In this document: in pieces, positions 1-8,970 of the stretch | How positions within the stretch are numbered: position 1 is the first letter of the stretch | Layout of the letters: each line of letters begins with the position of its first letter | Assembly: GCA_017303335.1 (NCBI GenBank) | Contig: JAFLBK010000002.1 | Span: forward strand, 1 to 64,000 | Length of the DNA stretch: 64,000 bases | Direction of reading: 5' to 3' | Source: Chitinophagales bacterium | Lineage (GTDB): Bacteria; Bacteroidota; Bacteroidia; Chitinophagales; Chitinophagaceae | The notes under the pieces: model-generated | The model's database searches: none | What the model saw: the letters and a program-made list of their open reading frames with translations, nothing else | What the model was told of the DNA's origin: nothing | Translations under genes and position numbers: made by a program

Positions 1-712
1 CAGTCGTTGCCTACCACAGATAACCGTCCTTTCTTTAACGCTGTCTGAAAATATTTGTACTGCTGAGCTGAGCATCCTGCAAAACTTAGGGAGCAACCAA
101 TGTCGCTGCCATCGAATTACGCCTAACATTAGTATTGACGTATTACACGCAGCTTAGTGATGAATAATGGTATTGAACATCAGGGAAGTGGTGATATACA
201 TTTTGTATTGGTTGTTACGTCAATGAAAACTATGAAATGATATAATCAGGGTCGGGGAAACATGGCTTCGCCGTCCTGGGTCACAGGTGAAACGTGCTTC
301 TGAATATACAAAAGAATTTTAAATTGTCAAACGAGCCCTTGCCTGTGGCAAGGGGGATTGTTGATAAATTCAGAATCACATCAGAGGGCTGCCCATGGAT
401 CTTTGTACAATTCGGAAACGTCTTCAACCATGCGCCAAGCAAGTTCCTGCTAACCAATTGTTCTAATGGTTGCATCGACTTGATACTTTTAATAAATTAG
501 ATGAAATACCAGCATTTCTGGAGAGAAAAATCACCTTTTTTGTGGGGAAAAATCCAGATCATTTGAGCTAGGTAATATGGCCTGAAGTCTTTTTGTATGC
601 TGGTAAAAATCGATCGGAAACAAGCACTTAATTGGTTGTTGCCGACATGCTTAAAGCGCTCGATTTTTCTGCGATAAAACTGATTCAGTCAGTAACAGGT
701 AAGTTATTAACT
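1..712. other. Gene-poor left edge, no supported gene
   Basis: I see no convincing coding region here. The first 48 bases read as a short open stretch ending in a stop (last residues DNRPFFNAV), which could be the tail of a gene outside the window, but it is too short to support. The other open frames overlap each other on both strands and show no family features. The stretch is AT-rich and probably intergenic or decayed DNA. Confidence 0.5.
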
Positions 713-769
713 AACTGTAAATCAGCTAGCAGTGAATTAGATATTATTCCTTTTTTCGGTACAACGCCT
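713..769 (+). repeat. Left copy of a 57-bp direct repeat
   Basis: This stretch aligns without gaps to 53589-53645 on the same strand, with 45 of 57 positions identical and the last 13 bases (cggtacaacgcct) exact. Both copies run into a GCC-hairpin-GGC followed by a T tract. The left copy lies about 100 bp before an integrase fragment, so it could be an att-like end of an integrated element. Alternatively it is a dispersed copy of a terminator-associated sequence. The alignment is seen directly; the att role is inference. Confidence 0.5.
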
Positions 770-802
770 AAATTCTTTCAGGTAAAGAGTTTGGGCTTTT
801 TT
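766..802 (+). terminator. Rho-independent terminator-like hairpin
   Basis: The arms gcctaaattcttt and aaagagtttgggc pair along 13 positions, two of them G-U, around a caggt loop, and are followed by six T residues. The architecture (GGTACAACGCC flank, GGC then T tract) is the same as in the eight hairpins at 53.6-54.4 kb. Confidence 0.6.
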
Positions 803-869
803 CTTTCAGCTCTCTTGAGTGCAGTAATTATTCACAGCTAACAAAAAAGCTAACAAAAATTACTGCATC

Positions 870-1160
870 ATGGTTACGTTACCCAACGGCTGCATCTGCA
901 GCACATTATCGGTCTATCCCAAGAACTGGCAGGCAAAAAACGCTAAAACTACCTTAGACTGGTACATTACCTACCGATTCTATGACCCCAGATACCCAAA
1001 GCCAAAACTGGTAATGGTAAAAGGAATGAACCAGTTTAAAACACTTCCGGAACGGCAGGCAGCCACCAAGAAATCATTGGCAGAGGAATTAGATAAGCTC
1101 GTAAGAGGAGAACTCAACCCATTTAACCGGGCTTCGATTTTTTCTGACAAGCCTGAATAA
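870..1160 (+). pseudogene. N-terminal fragment of a tyrosine site-specific integrase
   Basis: The 96-residue frame contains a segment (WYITYRFYDP...VKGMNQFKTL...RQAATKKSLAEEL) that I recognise as the N-terminal SAM-like/arm region of Bacteroidota phage-type integrases, which are normally about 350-420 residues. The frame ends with a normal stop, and nothing resembling the core-binding or catalytic R-H-R-Y domain follows, so it cannot be an active recombinase. Just upstream lie an inverted repeat (gcagtaatt at 822-830, aattactgc at 859-867), a terminator hairpin and the 57-bp repeat. It is probably the relic of an integration event. Family assignment is from memory of the N-terminal motif and not from a search. 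Confidence 0.55.
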
Positions 1161-1294
1161 GAACAATGACTAACGAATAAAGAAGCATGAGTAGTAGTGC
1201 AAATTTTTGCTTGCATTATCAAAGGGTTTGATTTCTTTGTGCACTAATCAGACCCGGGTAAGTAACTTTTTGGGTACAGAAGGGAACGGTATTA

Positions 1295-1313
1295 TGACAA
1301 ACGCCCTTTGTCA
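1295..1313. promoter_or_regulatory. 19-bp palindrome TGACAAACGCCCTTTGTCA (orphan copy)
   Basis: Copy 1 of the 19-bp palindrome found twelve times in the window. It is the only copy without a start codon nearby: it lies 56 bp beyond the stop of the minus-strand lipoprotein gene, and no gene begins within 150 bp on either strand. The gene it once served may have been lost. Confidence 0.6.
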
Positions 1314-1369
1314 ATGCTAGTCCACGCTACCTGGAGAGGCTGCTTGTACGAGCAAGATGATCTTAAAGC

Positions 1370-1810
1370 TCAATGCTGCATGATCACTCTGTAATAATTT
1401 ACGAAGGGACCTATGTCCATAGTATATGTATAGGAGAGCTCCGTTTCATCCAGTTTTAGGATAACCCATTCAGGCAATGGTGCCGGGAAAATGATCTTTT
1501 TGATATCCGATGAAAGAGACCAGGTGGAACTCATGACGGTTGAAGGGTCAGTTGGACTGCATTTGGTGGCACCTTCGGTTACCAGGTAAACTCCATCAGG
1601 CCGGAAAGCAGTCTCATCATCTTTTTTACAGGCCTGCATGGCTGCATAGCCGTCAATCCAGGTTCCGGTTGTGCCAACCTTATATTCTAGGCTAACCATT
1701 TTCCATTTCCCGGTAGTTAGATAATCTTGCCTTGTGGGTTCATTTTTCTTTTTGCAGGAAGAAATGATGACTACGATAAAACCTGCCAGGTATAATAGAT
1801 TCCTTTTCAT
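1370..1810 (-). CDS. Lipocalin-like lipoprotein
   Basis: A 146-residue secreted lipoprotein. The N-terminus is a type II signal peptide with the lipobox I-S-S-C at about residues 16-19, followed by KKK. The remainder (GKWKMVSLEYK..., CKKDDETAFRPDGVY, TKCSP, STWSLS) has the pattern of lipocalin-like 'threshold' lipoproteins of Bacteroidota. It is a clear paralogue of the protein at 42544-42972, which shares the C-[KE]-K-D-D, TKCSP and STWSL blocks. Both genes have the 19-bp palindrome about 85-92 bp upstream, suggesting common control. Ligand and role are unknown. Confidence 0.8.
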   Translation of the reverse strand: MKRNLLYLAGFIVVIISSCKKKNEPTRQDYLTTGKWKMVSLEYKVGTTGTWIDGYAAMQACKKDDETAFRPDGVYLVTEGATKCSPTDPSTVMSSTWSLSSDIKKIIFPAPLPEWVILKLDETELSYTYTMDIGPFVNYYRVIMQH

Positions 1811-1902
1811 ATAGCTGATGATTTAATTGGAAATGACTCGATGTATCCCCTGATAAAATGACATCAAAATTTCATTTTCATTTCAAAACGGCCATATAAA
1901 AG

Positions 1903-1921
1903 TGATAAACGTCCTTTGTCA
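1903..1921. promoter_or_regulatory. 19-bp palindrome TGATAAACGTCCTTTGTCA
   Basis: Copy 2 of the palindrome, 92 bp upstream of the minus-strand lipoprotein start at 1810. The left arm carries T in place of C at position 4; the invariant AA (6-7), TT (13-14) and TCA (17-19) are present. Confidence 0.7.
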
Positions 1922-2052
1922 ACCGGGTATCAGGGCTATAGCATGTAGATGATAAACAATAAGGTCATAGATTTGATATTCATCAGTCCTGGATATAATC
2001 TGAGGGTAGAATAGGACAATCCTATTTTCAGACCAGCCAATTTCTTCCAGCC

Positions 2053-2697
2053 ATGGCAGTAAAAAAAATATTTTGGGAGGATCCTTATCTCACGGAGTTA
2101 GGAACTATAGTAACTTCTGTGGAAGAGAATACGGTCACCCTGAAAGAGACGATTGTCTATGCTTTTTCAGGGGGCCAGCAGTCGGATGACGGGACGATCA
2201 ACCATTTCCGGATTCATAATGCCCTTAAAAAGGGGAAAGAAATCTATTACACCATTGATAAAGACCATCATTTGAAAGTGGGTGACAAGGTTTGGGTGGA
2301 AATCGACTGGGCCAAACGTTACCGGATCATGAAACTGCATTTTGCTGCAGAAATTATTCTTGAATTAGTCAATCAGCATTTTGGGAACCCGGCAAAGATC
2401 GGGGCCAACATCACTTCAGAAAAAGCGAGAATTGATTTTCTCTGGGAAGGTAATATTTCGGAGATATTTCCTCTTTTAGCTGAAAGGTCCGGTAAACTTA
2501 TCGGGGCCAATAAACCTGTTATCAGTGATTTCAGTAACGAGGAGGTAGAAATCAGGTTTTGGAAAATTGAGGGTTTTGGCCAGGTAGCCTGTGGAGGCAC
2601 CCATATCAGAAGCACGGGAGAAATCGGTCCCTTGCGGCTCAAAAGAGACAGGCAGGGAAAGGGTAAAGAAAGGATAGAAATATACCTGGTTGACTAG
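2053..2697 (+). CDS. Alanyl-tRNA editing protein (AlaX family)
   Basis: A 214-residue free-standing homologue of the alanyl-tRNA synthetase editing domain, which hydrolyses Ser-tRNA(Ala) or Gly-tRNA(Ala) in the cytoplasm. The FSGGQQSDDG loop (residues 38-47) and the C-terminal zinc motif CGGTH (Cys180, His184) are present. The first zinc motif, normally HxxxH, reads H-F-A-A-E (His96...Glu100), so one of the four usual ligands is Glu. I have a recollection of a HFAAE subgroup, so this may be family variation and not inactivation. It starts at ATG 2053 with no operon partner; the palindrome at 2809 belongs to the next gene. Confidence 0.85.
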   Translation: MAVKKIFWEDPYLTELGTIVTSVEENTVTLKETIVYAFSGGQQSDDGTINHFRIHNALKKGKEIYYTIDKDHHLKVGDKVWVEIDWAKRYRIMKLHFAAEIILELVNQHFGNPAKIGANITSEKARIDFLWEGNISEIFPLLAERSGKLIGANKPVISDFSNEEVEIRFWKIEGFGQVACGGTHIRSTGEIGPLRLKRDRQGKGKERIEIYLVD

Positions 2698-2808
2698 TTT
2701 GTTTGAACCTTTTCCCGGTTTTGCCCAATGTATGCAATGCTAAATTCGCTAAATCTGCCTGTTCGGAATCATTGCCTTTCATAATACCCGTGCTGGTAAA
2801 AAATGAGA

Positions 2809-2827
2809 TGACGAAATGCGTTTGTCA
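2809..2827. promoter_or_regulatory. 19-bp palindrome TGACGAAATGCGTTTGTCA
   Basis: Copy 3 of the palindrome, 80 bp upstream of the preferred start (2908) of the lipoprotein hydrolase. Confidence 0.7.
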
Positions 2828-2907
2828 TAATGAGTATGGATTTTGTAACTATATGTTTTTCTTACTGTTAAATTCATAATGTGGTTACTGTGCTAAACCC
2901 TGCAAGA

Positions 2908-3882
2908 ATGTTTCAAATCAAAAATCTGCATGTTGCTGTTTTTTTATTGATAACAAACATTTCATCCTGTGCCCAGTCAAAAGTTGCAGATGGTGAAATT
3001 GTATTGGTTACCGAGGACTCCTTGCATGGCTTCTGTTATCCATACTTTTTGTTTATGCCGGACAAAATGGATTCAACACGTCAAGTAACAATTATTGTGG
3101 AGCCCAATAATACTTCCTTTACCAGTGACGACTTTACTGAACATATTAAAAGGGCTAAAGAGCTTTGTGCAGGAAAGGGATATATGGGTAATCATCTTTC
3201 CGTCAATCTGCAATATCCCCTGCTTGTGCCAGTTTTTCCCCGGTCAAAAACAGACTGGCTTATCTATACACATTCGCTTGACCGGGATGTAATGATGCAG
3301 AAGGGAAACTCTTTACATAGATTGGATTTACAGCTTATCGCCATGATTGAGGACTGCAAAAAGAAACTTGAAGCTCGTGGATTCAAGGTAAAGGAACGGG
3401 TTTTCATGACGGGGTTTTCTGCGTCTTCCATGTTTGTTGAACGGTTTACAGCCATCCATCCCGATAAGGTAAAAGCTTCCGCTGTCGGAGGTTTGAATGG
3501 ACTATTATTCATGCCGTTTAATAAGCTGAATAATCAAGAATTAAATTACCCGATAGGTACAAACGATTTTTCCCGCATGTTTGGGAAGCTATTTGATTCA
3601 GCTTCCTTTAAAAAAGTGCCGCAATTCTTTTTCATGGGGGCAAAAGATGAAAACGATGCTGTTCCTTATAAAGATGGTTATGAGGACAATGATAGAAAGA
3701 TAATATACGAGCAACTGGGACAGGTAATGATGCCTGACAGATGGAAGAAATGTATGGATATATATATAAAAGCAGGTATGAATGCTACCTTCAGGACTTA
3801 TCAAGGAGTGGCTCATAAATTCAACAGGAAAAACATATTGGAAGATATATTGAGCTTCATAAAACAGAATGATGGAAAGTAG
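2908..3882 (+). CDS. Secreted lipoprotein alpha/beta-hydrolase
   Basis: The chosen ATG (2908) gives 324 residues beginning with a lipoprotein signal peptide (MFQIKNLHVAVFLLITNISSC); an upstream GTG at 2881 would add nine polar residues before it. A nucleophile elbow G-F-S-A-S-S lies mid-protein, a likely acid in GAKDENDAV and a histidine in GVAHKF, in the order expected for an alpha/beta-hydrolase. The fold resembles esterase/PHB-depolymerase-like secreted hydrolases; the substrate is unknown. It appears monocistronic and has the 19-bp palindrome 80 bp upstream. Confidence 0.75.
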   Translation: MFQIKNLHVAVFLLITNISSCAQSKVADGEIVLVTEDSLHGFCYPYFLFMPDKMDSTRQVTIIVEPNNTSFTSDDFTEHIKRAKELCAGKGYMGNHLSVNLQYPLLVPVFPRSKTDWLIYTHSLDRDVMMQKGNSLHRLDLQLIAMIEDCKKKLEARGFKVKERVFMTGFSASSMFVERFTAIHPDKVKASAVGGLNGLLFMPFNKLNNQELNYPIGTNDFSRMFGKLFDSASFKKVPQFFFMGAKDENDAVPYKDGYEDNDRKIIYEQLGQVMMPDRWKKCMDIYIKAGMNATFRTYQGVAHKFNRKNILEDILSFIKQNDGK

Positions 3883-4655
3883 CATCTCTGTTTTTCCCCT
3901 CATTAACTTGGCTGAACTGGATACAAAGAGGAAGAAAAATGCCGGTAAAGAGATTATGAAATTTGGTTCAGGTAAACTAAAATAGTGTAGAGCCGGCTTA
4001 CTCACTTATGAAATGGTGATTTCATTAGTGAAATGGAATAACCTGTCTGGCACATCAACATTTCAGCTGCTCATAAATAGATGCAAAGCAGATAAAGAAT
4101 TAGCATGCAGTAAATGGGTTATTATTCTCCCCCTATCATGTCCTGCTTTTCGACCGTTCCTTGCTCCGCTCAGTCCAGCCCCATGCGGGCGCAATCATAT
4201 ATAGTAATGTAATTTGTTTAACATTGGTTGCAATATTCACTTCACTTAATTATTTTCCTGCAGCATAATCAGTTTCAACAGTCAGCTTGGATAACCTGCG
4301 GGAAGTTCATTCTTAAGATAAACAGTATGTGCAGTTTCAAATGCCATTCTATCGCTGCAGTAAGGCGCTCCGTCAAACACTAAACCCAGGCGATTGATAT
4401 TCTAAGACCTGCTGATGTTCCTGAAACTGATTTTTCCTGCTGAAAGTAAATGACTGCCAGAGTATACAGCAAGTAAAAGGAAGCTGGTTAGGCCAGCACA
4501 CCCTTACGGAGAAGAACAAGTGAATTGCTGAAATACCTAAGTAATCAAGGCAAACCTGCTTTTGTGACAAAAGTCTTTCGTCATATTCCCGAAAGGAAAA
4601 CTACCCTGATTCCAACTTTGTATCTCTTCTCTACTCTTTAATTCGAAACAAATAG
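3883..4655. other. Intergenic region with one palindromic site
   Basis: This 773-bp stretch has only short open frames without family features. The one recognisable element is the 19-bp palindrome at 4565-4583. The sequence near 4130-4200 is unusually C-rich, and I cannot assign it. Confidence 0.5.
4565..4583. promoter_or_regulatory. 19-bp palindrome TGACAAAAGTCTTTCGTCA
   Basis: Copy 4 of the palindrome, 72 bp upstream of the sigma-factor start at 4656. Confidence 0.7.
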
Positions 4656-5192
4656 TTGGAAACAGTTGTATCAATACGCATTAATTATGTTCAGCAGGCC
4701 AGAAGGGGCAATGAAAAGGCCATCAGGGAGCTTTACCGCCAGTATGCAGACGGGATGTATAATTTATGTGTGAGGATGTGCAGTGACACGGAATTGTCAA
4801 AAGATATTCTGCAAGATGCGTTTATAAACGCATTTAGGAATCTGGCGCAGTTAAAAGACGATAATCTTTTTGGCGGATGGTTGAAACGAATTGTGATTAA
4901 TGAGTGTCTCCGGCAGATGAAACAATCAAAAAGGGTTACTGATTTTGCTGAAAGCTCGTTTGAAATACCAGTGGAAGAAGGGGGATGGTTTGAAGACATT
5001 GATATTAGTGTGGTAAATGAAGAAATAAAAAAACTGCCGGATGGATGCCGCCAGGTATTTGTACTGTATGCCCTGGAGGATTACAGTCATAAAGAAGTGG
5101 CAAATACGCTACAGATATCTGAATCCACCTCAAAAAGTCAGTACCAGCGGGCCAGGGCTTTACTGAGAGAACGGCTATTAAATATAAACTGA
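4656..5192 (+). CDS. ECF RNA polymerase sigma factor
   Basis: A 178-residue extracytoplasmic-function sigma factor. Region 2 (RRGNEKAIRELYRQYADGMYNLC...DILQDAFINAFRNL) and region 4 (LPDGCRQVFVLYALEDYSHKEVANTL...STSKSQYQRARALLRERL) are both intact. The start is a TTG at 4656, chosen because the reading frame around region 2 needs it and no ATG lies nearby in frame. The stop overlaps the start of the next gene by one base (TGATG), so the downstream transmembrane protein is translationally coupled and probably its anti-sigma factor. The operon likely continues to 8734. Confidence 0.9.
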   Translation: METVVSIRINYVQQARRGNEKAIRELYRQYADGMYNLCVRMCSDTELSKDILQDAFINAFRNLAQLKDDNLFGGWLKRIVINECLRQMKQSKRVTDFAESSFEIPVEEGGWFEDIDISVVNEEIKKLPDGCRQVFVLYALEDYSHKEVANTLQISESTSKSQYQRARALLRERLLNIN

Positions 5193-5914
5193 TGGACAAA
5201 TTCAAACAGTATTTGCAGGACAACAGGGGAGGATTGGATACCGAGAAATTCCCGGTGGAGGAAAACTGGGAGGCTATCCGGAAGCGATTGCCGCTGCAAA
5301 AAGAAAAAACTGGACTTTTTCGCTGGGGAATTGCCGCCTCTTTCCTGATTGTGGTATCAGTTGGTTTATATGCAGTTTACCAGAGAAGACCAATGGATAG
5401 TCCAATAGCAAAGGAGGTTCCGGGGGAAATACCATCCCCGCAGGTCAGGGATACAGTTTCAAATTCGGCAGAAAAGAATATGGGTACTTCGGAGAGTAAA
5501 TCCAGAAACCGGCATATTGCAGGGAATAAGGAAAAGACCTCCTCTGAGTACAGGAGAAGAAGAAGGACAAAGCAACCGCTTTCTGAAACGGAGCAAATGG
5601 ATATTGGATTTCAGGCTATGATAAATGCACAATTGAGAACGATAAGGACCACTCCGTTCTATGCGGAGAACCCTGATTACTTCTCTTCTTTTAAGAAGGA
5701 GTATGGTATCCTTGAAAAAGAAGAAACAACCCTGAAGCTGGAGGCAAAACATAACGGAATGAACGAATTGTACCTGGATCAGCTCATTGATATATACCAG
5801 GGAAAATTATCCCTTTTGAAACGCCTGCAGTCCGAAATCCAGAGAATGAATAACCGTATCCGCCAGGCGGACCCAGAAGCAGAAAAAAGAAACCCCGTTT
5901 ATTTAAATATTTAA
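5192..5914 (+). CDS. Probable anti-sigma factor, single-pass membrane protein
   Basis: 240 residues with a short cytoplasmic N-terminus (about 45 residues), one transmembrane segment (about 46-66, WGIAASFLIVVSVGLYAV), and a basic, low-complexity then helical periplasmic part ending in a predicted coiled coil (LYLDQLIDIYQGKLSLLKRLQSEIQRMNNRI). It overlaps the sigma gene by one base. The position and topology are those of Bacteroidota anti-sigma factors, but no zinc-anchor motif is visible, so the assignment rests on context. Confidence 0.65.
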   Translation: MDKFKQYLQDNRGGLDTEKFPVEENWEAIRKRLPLQKEKTGLFRWGIAASFLIVVSVGLYAVYQRRPMDSPIAKEVPGEIPSPQVRDTVSNSAEKNMGTSESKSRNRHIAGNKEKTSSEYRRRRRTKQPLSETEQMDIGFQAMINAQLRTIRTTPFYAENPDYFSSFKKEYGILEKEETTLKLEAKHNGMNELYLDQLIDIYQGKLSLLKRLQSEIQRMNNRIRQADPEAEKRNPVYLNI

Positions 5915-5926
5915 AAAAGTATAGCC

Positions 5927-7234
5927 ATGAAAAAATTAATTCTTAAACCGCTTTTGGCAATTGCTGTTCTTATTGCCTTTACAGGGAGCAGCTTTTGCCA
6001 GGAAATTGCAAAACTTAAAGTATTCACGGCCCAGGAAGCAGTTGAAAGCAACAGCACTATCCGTATCAACAACAGTAACCGGACCCTCCAGATAAAGCTA
6101 TGGGAACAGAATACTGTCAAGGTGGAGTTTCCGGTTCCGGATACATTGGCCAAAGGCATGACCGAAAAGAACTGGCAGGAAGTCACTGGTAGTAAAATCA
6201 GCAAGTTTCATTCCAGGATGGATATTGTTATTAATGGTCTGAGTATCGGAGCAGGTGCCGGTAAGAATTATTCTTACAACCGAGATGATGCGCTGAATAA
6301 TTTAATGCAAAATACCTTAATCAATGAAGTGGCCACAGGAACTCAAACAGGTAAAGTTATTACATCTCAACTGGGGGGATGGACAGAAGATATTTCAAAG
6401 TTGAAGCCGTTGATACAACCAGGGAACATTATTACATATCAACAGTGGGGTACTGGAACAGGGTTTTTAATACCTGTAACGATTTACCTGCCATCCAATG
6501 CAAGTATCGAATTGGTAAATAAGTACTCCGGGGTACAGATATCCGGTAATATTAAAAAGAGTTATTTCAACCTGACCAATACGGTCCTTGATGTTGAAAA
6601 TGCAGGAAACGTTCGAATCACCTCAAAATTCTGTACACTGAATTTTGGTGTGATAGGTGAATGTGAGGCGGATATATCCAATTCAACTTTCCGGGCAGAT
6701 GCTATTAAAAAAATGGAAATAGAAAGTACCCGCAGCACGGTGGAGTACAGGATCGGTGACAGCATCTATATAAGAAGCAACCTGGATAACAGTTATACCA
6801 TTGAGGAAATAAATGTAGCCGAAGGACGACTGTTACACAGCAATGTCAAGCTGGAAAAACTCAATAAAAAGGTTGACTTTGACGGGAATAATTATGATTT
6901 GAAAATCCGCCAGATAAGCCCTGATGCAGCGTTGATAAAAATAAACAATTCATGGGCTGATATGCGACTTCCCGTAAGGGGGCTCAGCAACTACACGGTA
7001 AATTTTGACGGGAAAAACTGTGCTGTATTTGCTCCTTTTGAGATTGTGCCTGAAAAGCGGGAAGAACCGGAGGCAGCTAAACCCGGCCTTGTATTTAGCA
7101 TGGGGGAAACCTATCTGAAAAACAGTCAGCGGCCCAATGTGCCGCGTTATTTTAAGGCTTCCTTCGGCTCTGCTTCCGGAATACCTACCCGTTTTGAAAT
7201 TACCTGCCAGCAATGTATAGTTGATTTTAAGTAA
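5927..7234 (+). CDS. Secreted protein with DUF4097-like adhesin repeats
   Basis: 435 residues with a signal peptide (MKKLILKPLLAIAVLIAFTGSSFCQ). The middle part, about residues 185-330, has serial short beta-strand segments (SIELVNKYSGVQISGNIKKSYFNLTNTVLDVENAG...) like the beta-helical DUF4097/putative auto-transporter adhesin families. It follows the anti-sigma gene by 12 bp and is probably the envelope output or signal-sensing partner of that sigma operon. No enzymatic motif is seen. Confidence 0.6.
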   Translation: MKKLILKPLLAIAVLIAFTGSSFCQEIAKLKVFTAQEAVESNSTIRINNSNRTLQIKLWEQNTVKVEFPVPDTLAKGMTEKNWQEVTGSKISKFHSRMDIVINGLSIGAGAGKNYSYNRDDALNNLMQNTLINEVATGTQTGKVITSQLGGWTEDISKLKPLIQPGNIITYQQWGTGTGFLIPVTIYLPSNASIELVNKYSGVQISGNIKKSYFNLTNTVLDVENAGNVRITSKFCTLNFGVIGECEADISNSTFRADAIKKMEIESTRSTVEYRIGDSIYIRSNLDNSYTIEEINVAEGRLLHSNVKLEKLNKKVDFDGNNYDLKIRQISPDAALIKINNSWADMRLPVRGLSNYTVNFDGKNCAVFAPFEIVPEKREEPEAAKPGLVFSMGETYLKNSQRPNVPRYFKASFGSASGIPTRFEITCQQCIVDFK

Positions 7235-7275
7235 AACTTCCCAGGTTCATATTGATAACTGCTTAATCATAGAAT

Positions 7276-7522
7276 ATGATAAGGATTCTTATTTCCATAA
7301 GTAACCTTGTATTGTTACAAACTTTAGCAAGTGCCCAGTCAAGTTCAGGAACAATAACGGGAAGCCTTTCAGACTCCATGAGTAAACAACCGCTTGCCTT
7401 TGCAACAGTATCTGTTTACAAAGTCAATGATTCATCACTGGCCACCTACAGGCTGAGCAACCCTGAGGGGAATTTTAAAATTTCCGGGCTGCCACTTGCC
7501 ACCAGTCTGAAGTTATCCACAA
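7276..7522 (+). pseudogene. 5' fragment of a TonB-dependent-receptor-type gene
   Basis: The frame starts at ATG 7276 with a signal peptide (MIRILISISNLVLLQTLASAQ) and a carboxypeptidase-regulatory-like plug-proximal domain (GTITGSLSDSMSKQPLAFATVSVYK...SNPEGNFKISGLPLATSLKL). After about residue 80 it runs out of frame into the start of the next gene and stops at 7587. The remaining ~700 residues of an outer-membrane receptor (plug and barrel) are missing, so a deletion seems to have fused its 5' end to the TlpA-DUF3738 gene. Compare the intact receptor at 20222-22675, whose N-terminus has the same organisation. Confidence 0.7.
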
Positions 7523-7531
7523 ATGATATTT

Positions 7532-8734
7532 ATGCAAAAGTTCTGTCTCTCGGCTGTTCTCCTATTTACCGGGTTAGCTGTGCGTAGCCAGCAACATCTG
7601 TTAAATGTAGGCGACAACTTCCCGAACTATATAATCAGGCCGGTAGTCAATGCCCCGGTTAAGGAATATGATATAGTAAAAGAAAACAAGAAGTACCTGA
7701 TCTTAAACTTTTGGGGCACCTGGTGTGTCCCCTGCATACCAGAAATGGATAGTCTGAACAGATTACAGGAAATGTATAAGGATAAGATTCATGTTATTGC
7801 CGTTTCCAATGAAAACACCGACAGGCTGGAAAACTTATTAAGAAAGAGACCTTCAAAACTATGGCTGGCCGCAGATACAAATTCTTATCTCTATAACGGG
7901 TTTGGCTTTAATTATGTTGGCCAAAGTGCCATTGTTGACGGTAATAACAGAATAATTGCACTTGTCCGTACTGATTCTATCAATCAGAAATTTATTGATA
8001 ATTTAGTACAGGGGACACAGGTAAAATCATCTGCTGAGACAGGTATAGCCAGCCAGGCTCCGGCGGCTGATTATTTCGGCCTGGACAGTAGCATGACCAA
8101 TAGTGTAACGCTGTGTTCAGCACGGCCAAAGGATTTTGGATCTGGAAGCCCGGACTATTCAAAAACTCCCTTTGCAGGAAGAAGAATAACCTATTTCAAT
8201 GTTCCTGATGCTTATTTATATAATGTGGCTTTCGGAAAAAAATCCTCTGAGACATTTTACGAACCGGATTTTCATGTAGTTGGAGCCGGGAAAAAGATAG
8301 TTTGTTTTGACCTTTTGGGATCTCCCGGGCTGGAAGACAGCATCAAAATAATAATGCAACAGGAATTAAATGAAATGCTCCCTTTTAAAGCCGGAATTGA
8401 GAAAAGGAAACTATCTGTTTATATTTTGAAAAGAAAAGAATTTGACACATCAACCTGGAAAACATCTGATGCACCCGAAATATTCAATATGTTCAGCGGA
8501 AAAGGATTTGCCGGAAAAGCGGTACCACTCTCAGTGTACGCGGATTATCTGGCTAGTCAGTTGTTTGTAACTGTTATAGACGAGACTGGACTTAAGGGAA
8601 AATATGATATAATAACAGTGAATGATATAGCCACAAAGGATGAGGTTCTCAAAGAAAATGAAAAACTTGGACTTACTCTTGAAAAAGCCGAAAGGGAATT
8701 AGAGGTGCTTATAATTTTCAGGCCTCTGAATTGA
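7532..8734 (+). CDS. TlpA-like thioredoxin fused to a DUF3738/TIGR03435 domain
   Basis: 400 residues from ATG 7532, chosen because it gives a clean signal peptide (MQKFCLSAVLLFTGLAVRSQ); an ATG at 7523 adds three residues. Residues about 40-170 form a thioredoxin-fold domain with the redox motif W-C-V-P-C (CVPC 65-68). The C-terminal half carries the TIGR03435 'soil-associated' (DUF3738) signature: V-I-D-E-T-G-L-K-G-K-Y-D-I followed by a LGLTLEKAERELEVLII ending. It is probably periplasmic or lipid-free exported; redox partner and DUF3738 role are unknown. It is the last gene of the sigma operon and lies directly after the truncated receptor. Confidence 0.8.
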   Translation: MQKFCLSAVLLFTGLAVRSQQHLLNVGDNFPNYIIRPVVNAPVKEYDIVKENKKYLILNFWGTWCVPCIPEMDSLNRLQEMYKDKIHVIAVSNENTDRLENLLRKRPSKLWLAADTNSYLYNGFGFNYVGQSAIVDGNNRIIALVRTDSINQKFIDNLVQGTQVKSSAETGIASQAPAADYFGLDSSMTNSVTLCSARPKDFGSGSPDYSKTPFAGRRITYFNVPDAYLYNVAFGKKSSETFYEPDFHVVGAGKKIVCFDLLGSPGLEDSIKIIMQQELNEMLPFKAGIEKRKLSVYILKRKEFDTSTWKTSDAPEIFNMFSGKGFAGKAVPLSVYADYLASQLFVTVIDETGLKGKYDIITVNDIATKDEVLKENEKLGLTLEKAERELEVLIIFRPLN

Positions 8735-8883
8735 TTGAAGTAACAATTTCTTAATGAATAATTTTGTTTAACTGAGCAGCATAGAGGTGAAGACATTTTA
8801 CCGCATCTTAACTTTTCATATTAGCTGGTAGGCTTTAAATGGGAAAGGTTAACCTCTGAAAAGGAATTCTGTTTAATAAGGGT

Positions 8884-8902
8884 TGATGAAAGATGTTTGT
8901 CA
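8884..8902. promoter_or_regulatory. 19-bp palindrome TGATGAAAGATGTTTGTCA
   Basis: Copy 5 and the weakest of the set (positions 4, 8 and 11 deviate), 68 bp upstream of the DUF1624-type reading frame at 8971. The invariant AA, TT and TCA positions are kept. Confidence 0.55.
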
Positions 8903-8970
8903 TTAATAGAACAAACTCTTCAACGTGTATTTTACCTTTAGCGCCAATTTCATTAACTCAACTTAAGGGC

